From: Scolanthus callimorphus
Taxonomy: Eukaryota > Cnidaria > Anthozoa > Actiniaria > Edwardsiidae
NCBI GenBank assembly: GCA_033964015.1
Contig: CM066919.1
Location: 20,772,146-20,836,145, forward strand
Length of the DNA: 64,000 nucleotides
Direction: 5' to 3'
Shown: piece after piece, positions 36,111-45,797 of the stretch
Layout: every line of letters begins with the position of its first letter
Position numbering within the stretch: position 1 is the stretch's first letter
The notes under the pieces: model-generated
The model's input: the letters and a program-made list of their open reading frames with translations, nothing else
Told to the model about the DNA's origin: nothing
The model's database searches: none
Position numbers and translations under genes: made by a program

Positions 36111-36138
36111 AGTAAGCTGGCAGCAGGTTGTGTTTTTT

Positions 36139-36440
36139 AAGAGATGAATATATTATTGTGTGTTCACCTAGTTTTACTAGGGACACTTGCAGGTACGTTT
36201 TATTGCATTGTGGGGCTCAATGAACTACAACAACCTATATTGTACTGTACAACATACACGATATCTTGTTGTATAAAATCAGGGACCAGGTTGTGGTCTT
36301 TTTTAAGAGATGAATATATTATTGTATGTTCACCTAGTTTTACTAGGGACACTTGCAGGTACGTTTTATTGCATTGTGGGCTGAATGAACTACAACAACC
36401 TACATGTAATGTGACATACACAATCTATTGTTGTATAAAA
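36139..36440 (+). repeat. Tandem duplication, 166-bp period
   Basis: AAGAGATGAATATATTATTG starts at 36139 and again at 36305. The units also share CACCTAGTTTTACTAGGGAC and AACTACAACAACCTA, and differ at a few bases. Confidence 0.85.
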
Positions 36441-37369
36441 GCATTCACATGAGTGTATGGTAATTTTACAGCAAGGAAAGGAAAGCTTGGGAAATCATTC
36501 TACACACAACATAATATAATGTTTTTCGCAATGAATCATAAGCCATAAATTTTAATAGTGTCATATAATTAATTTCTAAAATTACAGATATTAATGGGGT
36601 AAAGTACAAATAGGGATAGGCCTTGAAAGTCATTAATGATTATGAGAATTATTTTAATGTTTAGGAAATAATAAAAGACATTGTATTATTTGACATTCTG
36701 TTTGGTTGATCTGCAAAAGCTGTCAGAAACAGACCTTCGAGAGTAATCTCTGCCTAACATAAACCATGTTATAAAACAATGCAGCCCAGTGTTAAGTATT
36801 TAATGAAGGAGTTATTATTTAAAAAAACTGATTTTATCTAGCCTCACAGATACATAACACCCTTATATAGTAATGGAGTTAAGAATAAGAAAACTCCAAA
36901 ACTAATAGTTAACACAAAAAGTTAGTACTACTGGTACTGGTACAAAACCCTTGCCTATTCCATAATGGTGCCCTAAACCAGGGCCGAAATTGCGACCAGA
37001 AAATTCAACCTAGTCAACAAATGGCGATCCCCCTTTTAGGGCTCGACTTTCCAAAGAATATTTAACTACTCATATATAAATATATAACTACTCATTCCTC
37101 CCAAGAACTATTCATACATGGAACTGTCTTACTGCTGACGTTGTGAGCGCTGAAGACCTGCCATCATTTAAATCGGCTCTTACACCTGCTATAAGAGCGC
37201 TCAAGGTGCCCAACCACCTTCGCAGGCTCGTAGGTTAGTGAAACCGATAACTATAATAGAAAAAGTATTCGTTTCAGGGGTGAAAATTATCGACTAAAAT
37301 TCAATCTTGTTAGAGCTAAAACGTGCTTCCCAATGTTAAATTGTAATTTTCACACAAATGATATATTCG

Positions 37370-37870
37370 AATTTCGTATTAGTGCCACTTTAATATGGTA
37401 AACCAACTCCTTGCGTAAACTAAAAGCTTTGTTTGTCAGGTGACCTAAACTAATCCAGACTAATCATAGTAAAATGTGACTGGTCTGAGTTATTCTCAGA
37501 GTTGGTAAAGATGTGGCATTTTTATTTTAAATTTCGTAGTAGTGCCACTTTGATATATCAGCTTTACAACAATATGGTAAACCAACTCCTTGTGTAAACT
37601 AAAAGCTTCGTCAGGTGACGTAAACTATAAATCACGGTAAAATGTGACTGGTCTGAGTTATTCTCAGAGTTGGTAAGGATGTGGCTTTTTATTTTAAATT
37701 TCGTAGTAGTGCCACTTTAATATGTCAGCTTTACAACAATATGGTAAACCAACTCCTTGCGTAAACTAAAAGCTTTGTCAGGTGACCTAAACTATAAATC
37801 ACGGTAAAATGTGACTGGTCTGAGTTATTCTCAGAGTTCGTAAGGATGTGGCTTTTTTATTTTAAATAAA
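37370..37870 (+). repeat. ~170-bp tandem repeat, three copies
   Basis: AACCAACTCCTTG starts at 37401, 37579 and 37747 (spacings 178 and 168). Units share AAAATGTGACTGGTCTGAGT and TTTCGTAGTAGTGCCACTTT. A diverged single copy lies in ABHD6 intron 3. Confidence 0.88.
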
Positions 37871-38214
37871 AACACTTTTAAGCTTGCTAAGTTCACCTTA
37901 ACCTTGATTCTACCTACCGGATATTTTGACTAACGACATATTATATATCTCATCAAAATCCTTTGCTTGAGAAAGCAATTAACTTATGATCTTTATTGTT
38001 GTATTATGTTTTATTAGAATGTCATGTTGCCTAACTTTCTGCCATTCCATGTCTAGTTTTTTAACAATTTAATTTATTTGGCCTACGCTCTAGACAGAAT
38101 TGGTAAACAATTTCCAAGCTTATTATTCCATTGCCTATGAGCAGTTGCTGAAACTGAAGCAGAACTGATCACGTTTGACTGGCATAATTACGTTTAATTA
38201 CGCTAACTTCACTT

Positions 38215-38420
38215 TAAAGTATCTATCCACAGATAGAGTGGAGATAAGGAATTAACCTCTTGTGTGAAAGCTAACGTGCTAATGAAATGGTCCCATGTGT
38301 GCTTATGAGCGTTGGCCCTAGTAGCGGAGAAAGAGAAAAAATCTCTGACCCCGAGAGGGATTCGAACCCACGACCTCCGGAATTGTACATCCGATGCTCT
38401 ACCAGCTGAGCTATCAGGTC
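38215..38420 (-). repeat. tRNA-derived SINE (head 38347-38420)
   Basis: On the minus strand a tRNA-like head has an A-box (TAGCTCAGCTGGTAGAGC), an anticodon stem TCGGA/TCCGG with an 8-nt loop, and a perfect B-box GGTTCGAATCC. The outer two or three acceptor pairs fail and the loop is one base long, so it is not a normal tRNA. The body runs on to about 38215 (AACGCTCATAAGCACACATG, GGTTAATTCCTTATCTCCAC). A copy with a truncated head is at 38620-38755, which supports a SINE. Confidence 0.7.
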
Positions 38421-38468
38421 AGACTGGGAGCAGGTAAATATTAATGTAAATATTCTTTGATTACAACA

Positions 38469-38530
38469 ATGTAAAGCGCTTAGAACTATTTAGATATAGG
38501 CGCTATATAAATGTTATTGTTATTGTTATT
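38469..38530 (+). repeat. SINE/LINE 3' tail with (TTATTG)n
   Basis: TGTAAAGCGCTTAGAAC, then TAGGCGCTATATAAATG, then TTATTG repeated. It lies between the two tRNA-SINE copies but in the opposite orientation. Confidence 0.7.
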
Positions 38531-38619
38531 GTCGGGGTATATTAGATGTTATGGTCGCGGTAATGTAGTGAATATGTAGATGTTCAGGCAAGCCTGTGGC
38601 CGCGTAGCACTAAGTTCAA

Positions 38620-38755
38620 CAGAGTGGAGATAAGGAATTAACCTTGTGTGAAAGCTAACGTGCTAATGATATGGTCCCATGTGTGCTTATGAGCGTTAGC
38701 CCTAGTAAGCGGAGAAAGAGAAAAAAATCCCTGACCCCGAGAGGGATTCGAACAG
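38620..38755 (-). repeat. Second copy of the tRNA-derived SINE, head truncated
   Basis: It matches 38215-38375 through GAGTGGAGATAAGGAATTAACC and CCGAGAGGGATTCGAAC, then stops in the middle of the T-arm at 38755, where another repeat begins. Confidence 0.7.
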
Positions 38756-38764
38756 ATACTTTGC

Positions 38765-39200
38765 CCGTCACAACTGTCTGCTGTAGCCCGCGGTGCATCA
38801 TGGGAGAAACTAACCCAGTACATTGTAGAATCATTTTGCAGGGTGATAAGTATGGCTATCCTTAAAGAGCCTCTGTCAGCCTCCATTTTGTCAGCCTAGC
38901 AACATACCGAGACAGAGAAAGCATCCATTTCCATCGGCTGATTTAGGGGATGTAGTGCAATATTTTCGATTGAATTCGATACATGAATAATAAAACTTCG
39001 TTTTTAGAAGACTATTTCAAGATTTCTACACGTAATTCGTTGTCTGATGTCGACTGAAAACAATAACAAAGGAGTGGCTGACTAGGGCTCTTTAAAAGCA
39101 GTGTCCATGATTCTGTTTTGGTACACCTATTTGGTCCCATGACGCATCGCGGACTACAACAGACAGTTGTAGTGCAACCTTTTCTGAAATAGGTATATGC
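38765..39200. repeat. Nested repeats: MITE family A (38862-39094) within GCRTCATGGGA repeats
   Basis: 38862-39094 has the family A ends (TTAAAGAGCCTCTGTCAGCC and GGCTGACTAGGGCTCTTTAA). The flanks 38765-38850 and 39110-39200 both match the repeat at 16190-16445, in opposite orientations, so the MITE appears to sit between the arms of an older inverted element. Confidence 0.6.
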
Positions 39201-39211
39201 ACGCACTGCAA

Positions 39212-39687
39212 ATTTAATTGAGCCAATCACAATCGAGAGAAATCACCACTTGCTCCTTAATGGCTTTTCTCTCAGCCAATCACAAGCCGAACCAATTACT
39301 AAGTAATTATGCAATTGTATTTACTAAAGAATTTGATTGGCTGAGAAAAAACGAGTAGCCAATGAGAACGCAAAGCAATCGCAATTACATAACAAGTGTT
39401 GACAGTCATGTGAAATCCGCTCTATTGTATACAGCTATTTTATTAGAGCAGATTTCAGATGACCATCGTGAAAGTAAACACAATTGTGCAATCACTAGCC
39501 AATCAGAAACAAGAGTAATTACAACTTACTGCTGAATGGTTTCCAGCCCAGCCAATCAGGAGCCGAACCAATTGGCTAGTAATTCCTTGCTTGTAATTAG
39601 TTCGCAATTTGATTGGTTAATAGAAATAAGCAGCCAATGAGAAAGCAAACCAATTGCAAACACGACGGTCATCTGAAATCCGCTCTA
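39212..39687. repeat. Two direct copies of a CCAAT-rich MITE
   Basis: The second copy (39444-39687) has TIRs TAGAGCAGATTTCAGATGAC and GTCATCTGAAATCCGCTCTA. The first copy keeps only the right end (ending about 39424). Each copy has several CCAAT or ATTGG boxes, such as AGCCAATCAC and TTTGATTGG, spaced by tens of bases. Confidence 0.82.
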
Positions 39688-39821
39688 AGGTTATCGGAGC
39701 AAACGCGACCGGGAAATGAAGCAAAATTTTTATCGTTTTATTCTTTTAAAATATTTTGATACTTTTATCTTTTTTATACAGTTTAGAGTTTTCTGTTATT
39801 TTTTACTGTTTAACAACTACC

Positions 39822-39880
39822 TGTAAAGCGCTTAGAAACTATAAGCGCTATATAAATATTTGTATTATTATTATAAGATA
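39822..39880 (+). repeat. SINE/LINE 3' tail with (TTA)n
   Basis: CTGTAAAGCGCTTAGAAACT, then AAGCGCTATATAAATATTTG, then TATTATTATTAT. This is the third copy of this tail. Confidence 0.65.
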
Positions 39881-41187
39881 CTAAACGTGTGCTTTGAGAT
39901 ATCTTCAAATATTTGTATTGCTTCCATATTCCCTAGGTGAGCGCCTAAATTTGTCAGTGCTCTATCGACAACTTTTTTGTAATAGCTGTATGTTTAAATG
40001 CAGTTTACCGACGTGTGATATAACTGATACATGCAGTTTAGATATGCAAACACGAGTGGATGTTGTCTACATACAAAAGAAAAAAGATTTAATTTTCTCT
40101 TGCTACTTAGTAAGTATTGTCAATAAGGACTGACCAACGCCCCACGGGGTTCTAGAGGTGTGGTACGTCGAGAGATAGATCCTCATTTCATTTTCTCGTC
40201 CGAAAGACGTGAAAGAAACTTCGCAACACTATTCCGACCTCCGGCTTGGAATATAACCCAAATCACAACGGTGAAAGGTTTGGGTCAGGCGCACTCCCAG
40301 AGAGATGAGAATACCATTAAACTAGCATCTGCAAGTATTAATGCGACTCTAAATTCTCATATCTATCCTGTAGGAAATATATTGCCTCCACTGAAGATCT
40401 TAGTTACTTGGCCACGGAGTCTTTTCGTAAATTTGCTAAATGGTTGTGTGGAACCAGTATTTTGATTTTATTGATTCGTGGGCCCCTCGTGGCATGAATT
40501 TCAAATAAACAGAAATACATTTCAGGCTTATCTCGTTTCTGAATTTACAACTAAATGTTTTCCACCTGACTATTCACATTTCCCTCCAGTTTCGACTCCA
40601 TCGCACATCACGCCTTTTTATGAACTTCAAGTCTTTTCGCAACACCTTACATAAAATATTTTCTTTCCGCCGAAAAATAGCGGTGAGCGCGTTTTTTATC
40701 TCAGCGAGACAAATAGCCTTAAATATATAATGAGCACAGACTTTCCTTCATTTGAACGCGTTTCTTGGTTTCACCTCCACGCACCTTCGTTTGTCTGGTT
40801 TTGTTTACTGCACTGCATGGTTAATCGCCCTTTTTTGTCTTTTCTAATTGGTAAACTTCGTCATTTTGCGTTGCGAAGACTAGAGAATCCACGCCGTTGG
40901 CAAAAACAATAGCTGAACAACGTAAAAGCCAACTGGCTACAAAATCACCCGCTTAATCTTTTATGAGGTCAAGTCCTCTGATTTATATTGTTGCTCGACG
41001 AGCGACTGTAAGAATTCAAACCGCGCTCGAGCTTAGCTGTGTCGGTTTAACTAATGAATACTTTGAACACCTTTAGGGAGATTTAACCTTCAATCTGTCG
41101 CATGGAATCGGGAATATCTTCCTGGGTTATTGCAAATGTAGGACAAGAATTCCATGTCGCTGAAAACGTGTGAAACTAAAGAACTAA
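39881..41187. other. Intergenic stretch, no feature seen
   Basis: No supported gene or repeat pair was found. The 101-codon plus-strand ORF at 40160-40465 has no recognisable motif. Confidence 0.4.
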
Positions 41188-41289
41188 ATGTCTCCGTTGG
41201 TCGGAATCGAGAATCGCTTGGTGTTATTTTACGAGAAAGCGTTAAGCTTGATACCATGGATAGATGAGAGAGAAACAGCGACTGAGAAG
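41188..41289 (+). CDS. Candidate first coding exon
   Basis: The product is not recognised. The ATG at 41188 opens 34 codons (beginning MSPLVGIENRLVLFYEKALS, ending ERETATEK) up to a consensus donor, GAGAAG|GTGAGTGC, at 41290. The encoded stretch looks like an amphipathic helix followed by an acidic/basic end. The phase is 0. One possible next exon starts at 44092 after a strong acceptor (CGCTTTTTCAG), but nothing proves the link. Confidence 0.4.
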
Positions 41290-42012
41290 GTGAGTGCATT
41301 TTCACTTCACGTTCATTCTTTCATTTACTCGTACTTTTTCTCTTTTATTTTTCTTTTATTTTATTTAATTCTTCCATGGCGAATTTAAATATTAGAAAGA
41401 GTTAAAGTTAATAGAGGTTTTTTTTAATTGGTAATTATTGTTAAGCAATAATTTGTTGGGCTGTTTAATTTTCCCCTCCAATCAAAGCTTCAAAACTTGG
41501 ACGGTCGTGGTATTTACTTTCTTGACAAATAAGAGGCGGTGTGCGGAGACATGAGACGTGACCTTTAAATTGACTAAATATGCTCTGGAATTGTTATAAT
41601 TTTATGAACCCCACAATTGACCGCATTTGCCAGAGTATGGTTAATTACCCTAGAGGTAGCAAACAGGTAATAACTAGAGCAGTTTCTTAAGTGTTTAATA
41701 GAGAGACTTTACCAGGCGTACGAGCAATTTTGACAAAAAGTTGGCAAAAATCCAGTTACTCTAAAGTTTATAGATATAGAACCTCTAGTTGGCTTGATGT
41801 TGGTTTCGTTTCGAAGAACTACATGTATACGTTGGTTCGTCCCGCCATGAAATGCTCATGGAAAGCGGAGAAACTAAATTTCAAAGTTCACAGCCTGGAG
41901 TACTATAATAGCTATAGGAAAATTCCATGTAAAGTAAAATTCCATACAAATGGCCCTAAATGTATATAAAGTTCGAAGTTCGATTTCTTAACGAGACTAA
42001 CAAGTATTACTA

Positions 42013-42184
42013 CAGTAGAACCTCGCTTACTCGAACCCTGAAGGGAAGCGAAAATTGATTCGAGGTTTTCGAGTCAGCCGATGGTACTGTAAATGACTGG
42101 GAAAGTGTGCCAAGGGAAACAGAATTGAGTTCTAGTTAGCGGGGACTTCGAGTTGTCCGAGTTCAAGTCATCGGGGTTTTACTG
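42013..42184. repeat. pogo/Tigger-like MITE with TA target duplication
   Basis: The left end CAGTAGAACCTCG and the right end CGGGGTTTTACTG are inverted, with TA on both sides (42011-42012, 42185-42186). These ends are typical of Tc1/mariner pogo-type elements. It is 172 bp with no transposase. Confidence 0.85.
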
Positions 42185-42519
42185 TACTTGCATGCAAACC
42201 TTTCAAAAGATGCTAAAATAAAGCCAAAAGGTCCATACTTTAGAGTAACCCGACTTTTCGCCACTCGTTGCTCGAAACACTAAAATAATCTGTCCTAAAA
42301 GGTTAGCTCGCATTTTATAACAACTCGTATTCCATGACTACTTTTCGTTTTATTTTGATCGTCAAGATGATACTTATAACAGCTAAACCTACGCAAAACA
42401 ACAGGATATGAAAACAACATGCTGAGTTGAAGGATTTATCAAAAGGACCCTGATATGAAAGTATATAGTTATTGTCCCGCTTGTGTTGTGGCCGCGAACT
42501 CTTTTGTTCTACATAGCAA

Positions 42520-43027
42520 TGAAATCTCGAGAGTAAATTTAGAACACTCCAATTTGTATCCAGTGAATTGTATTCAGACACTGATAGCTGATGCTTTTTC
42601 ATAAGCGACCAGAACTTTTGAATTTACTACAGAAAAGAAATCGAGAGGAAATTAAAAAAAACTCGAATCGAGAGTACTCTTTTAAAAACTCGAATTTGTA
42701 TCCAGTAACTATTATACAGAGACAGATAGCAAGCGCTATTTCGTTGATGGCCGAACCTTTCAAATTCCTTTAATTATATCATGGAAAAGAAATCAAGGGT
42801 AAATTTAAACACATCCATTAACTACTTTATACAGACACAGATAGCTGATATTAGTATATACCAAATCAGTGAATAGTCATTTTCGCGCGCTCTGATTGGT
42901 TCCTGAAATAGTAGATATCAAACGCCATTTACTGTTTTGAGAAAACTAACAAAATGGCGGCTCGTGTCGTGCGCGATATTGCGTTTTGAACCTTAATTTA
43001 CCGTATTTTATTCTACTGATTTGGTAT

Positions 43028-43060
<33 letters not shown>

Positions 43061-43340
43061 CCTAGCGGTGAATATATACCTCGACCCTTCGCGTACAGAC
43101 ATAGATAGCGGATGCTATTTCGTTAGTGTCGGAACATTTAAAATTCCTTTAATTTTATCACAAAGAAGAAATCGAGAGTAAATTTAAAGACACTGGAATT
43201 TGTATAAGTGTCCGAACATTTAAAATCCTCTTATTTTATCACAAAAAAAGAAGTCGATAGTAAATTTAAAACACTCGAATTTGAAAGTGTCCGAACCTTT
43301 TGAATTCCTAAATTTATCGCAGAAAAGAAACTAAAAAAAA
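42520..43340 (+). repeat. Diverged tandem repeat (~100-120 bp units) split by a MITE
   Basis: Blocks such as AAGAAATCGAGAGTAAATTT, ACACTCGAATTTGTATCC and ACAGATAGC...GCTATTTCGTT recur from 42520 to 42850 and again from 43100 to 43340. The interruption at 42852-43033 is a MITE with 18-bp TIRs (TAGTATATACCAAATCAG and its inverse). Confidence 0.7.
42852..43033. repeat. MITE with 18-bp TIRs
   Basis: TAGTATATACCAAATCAG at the left end is exactly inverted at the right end. The interior has CGCGCGCTCTGATTGGTT and AAAATGGCGGC words. Confidence 0.85.
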
Positions 43341-43400
43341 AGACCCAATAATAACCACCTCCCTTCAAATAAAAACCAATAATTATATCCAGTAATATTT

Positions 43401-43666
43401 AACAATTATTCCTCGAGCACGAATGTTAGGCCGAATGGGCTATTGACTCAGAGGCCATGAGGGCGAGAGGAATAATTGTTTTAGTCAAATAACTCTAGTA
43501 GGTCAATTTGTATTGCTAAAAAACGTTTCCTGGTCTGGTCATTTGCCATTTTCTGGCTTTCAAATCCGACACGTTTCGCTACTAGTAGGCTATAACTTAT
43601 AGCCTACTAGTAGCTCAACCAATCAGAACACAGCATTGACAATAGATCACTGGTGTGATTTGACTA
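43401..43666. repeat. Composite palindromic MITE, family B (copy 2, inverted)
   Basis: This is the reverse complement of 14849-15141: AACAATTATTCCTCGAGC at the left, the GGCTATAACTTATAGCC palindrome inside, and GTGTGATTTGACTA at the right. It lost part of the second module's hairpin. Confidence 0.85.
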
Positions 43667-43689
43667 AATAGATTTAGGCACTGCCTAAA

Positions 43690-43915
43690 AGCGTAAGCAC
43701 CAAACGAAGACCATCCCTTCCCAAGATATGTACTTTTCTCCTTTGATGACGTCATCGATGACGTTATACAACGTGACAATGCAGTTGCATCCCTTTTGAC
43801 AACTTTACCCAAGTTTGGGTTTCTGAGGTTCATCCCTTCCCAAGAGATATAGTTTCTCTCCTTTGATGACGTCGTCGATGACGTCATACCAAGTGACCAT
43901 GCAGTCACTGAACCA
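43690..43915 (+). repeat. 119-bp direct duplication with CRE-type palindromes
   Basis: CATCCCTTCCCAAGA starts at 43712 and 43831. Each unit includes CTCCTTTGATGACGTC followed by GATGACGT, giving paired TGACGTCA-type CRE words. Confidence 0.75.
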
Positions 43916-44039
43916 TGAAAAACGAAGTCGATCGTATACCTGAGTTATACTTTGTGTTATTGTATTCTTCCTGCGATACCTATGGTGCTCCACTCTGCGG
44001 GTGATGCTTTTCGTTAGCGGCCAATGCAAGTACACGCAG

Positions 44040-45797
44040 GAGAATAAAATAGACTATAAAATTATTGTACCATCTCTGTTCGCTTTTTCAGAGAAATCAT
44101 TTTGCCTTGTACATCGTCACGATACATAAGTACCAACATTTAGCCAGTAAGATTCGACAGTGTGCGCTCAGACATATTTGATGAGCACAAAACAAAATAC
44201 TGTGCACTGGATGTTGATAGGGCCTGCCGGGTTTCATATCGTGGTGCCTGGGCCGAATCTTTAAATATTAAAACTAGAAGTATCTATTGAGATAGTGAGT
44301 GCTCGAGCGGAAAGGTACTCTCTCTTGAAAGTGTTTGTTTCCATCCTAGTGTATAAAAACTGAGTCGTCTGAATGTTGTGAACATTCCATGGAATTTAAT
44401 AAATCATTCAACTGTATACATAATCAGGTTGTTGATTAGTATCTGAAGCCAGTGAAGGATGCCATAACATCAACAATTTGTAGCTGCTTCAGGAATGTTT
44501 CTAGAGTTCTCACAAACAGTCCAGAAAAAAGCACTCTTGTTACTACTGAACTTTGGGTCTGTTAAACAAAGTATTCTTTTATCATAGAATTTTACTCGTA
44601 ACAATTGGACATAAACAGTTGATGCAACGTTTCTGCAGAGTGATTTGTATTAACATGTGAACATCTCCTGTGACTTCTGCTGCAGTTATCGAACTATAGG
44701 AGGGGTGTAGACACTTGCATGTTAAATATCAATGTATATGTATGTTTCTGGAATCAGGTTCGTGTGAATATAATTTCTAAAGCAGGATTTTCCATTGCAG
44801 TAGCTTCGTTTCTGTTTTGGTAGAATATTCTAGCTGTGGGGCCATTTTCTTGATTCAGTTTGTTCCAAGTAAATATTCTTTGAACTTGTAATGCATAAGA
44901 TACTCTCTTTAACCAGTTTTTAGATATTGTTTGACCAAGTCAGTCATTTCTGTTCTTGAGATAATTATTCCCATAATAATAGACACTGGTGTCTTACAAA
45001 TTAAAGCTTGGTGTCTTTTACACTCTGTAAAAGCTTCCAGATCCTCTGTTGATTGTCTTCATTCAAATAATTCTGTCACAATTTTTCATAATAATATAAC
45101 AACGTGGCGCCTTGTTCCATAATTGTACAACAACTTCTTGTACATATCAAATTTGTAAATGTTGATTGGAAGCAATGGTAACAGTTAACTTTGCCTCCTG
45201 TGACTGTTTTTTTTTTCTCTCTCTCTCTGCCATGATAATAAACAGTGTCATTCCCTTGATTTGTTGCTTGCTCACAGGGCACCAGTGTACTATACATGTC
45301 CAGTCTTGTTATCATTTTCCATAGGAAAAATTCACCATAGGAAAAATTCAACTTGTGACCACTGCAGAGTATGTTGTTACGGATGATTCATTATGCCACT
45401 AGGCTGGATCTACAAAAGAAAGGAAGAATAAAAAATAAGTTAAAATAAGAAAAAAAAAAGGAAATTACAATTATTATAGTTTACTTACCTGGGCAAACAC
45501 AATGGATTTAAATGACGATTATTGCATAACGGCGACAGTGCTATTTTTGGAACATCTTTTGCCCCAATTAGTGTATTCAGCTTAATGTAAGCTGTGGCAA
45601 CTGTACCAAAAAAGATTGGATGATTATAGCTTTTAATAGCTCATTTTGGTAATCTGGTCCACAGGCAATTGAAGTGTGAATAGTACAAGTGTTGGGAAAT
45701 TCCCTACTGGCATTTTATTCGGCATTATTACTGCTATGTACTACAGCAGCTATACTATTAGCTGCTCGATTATATGATAGTCCTTTGCTAATTGATT
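44040..45797. other. AT-rich stretch; probably includes the Helitron 3' end
   Basis: A Helitron 3' end should be CTRR preceded by a short hairpin (YYAG plus hairpin on the plus strand). I could not find a convincing one. The CACTAGG near 45400 lacks a hairpin. A pyrimidine-rich tract is at 45208-45230. Confidence 0.35.

Noticed and set aside
38347..38420. Functional tRNA gene
   Set aside because: The anticodon loop has 8 nt, the inner acceptor pairs fail, and the downstream body recurs in a second copy, which fits a SINE head.
45395..45410. CACTAGG as the Helitron 3' terminus
   Set aside because: There is no hairpin inside it and no proof of insertion between A and T.
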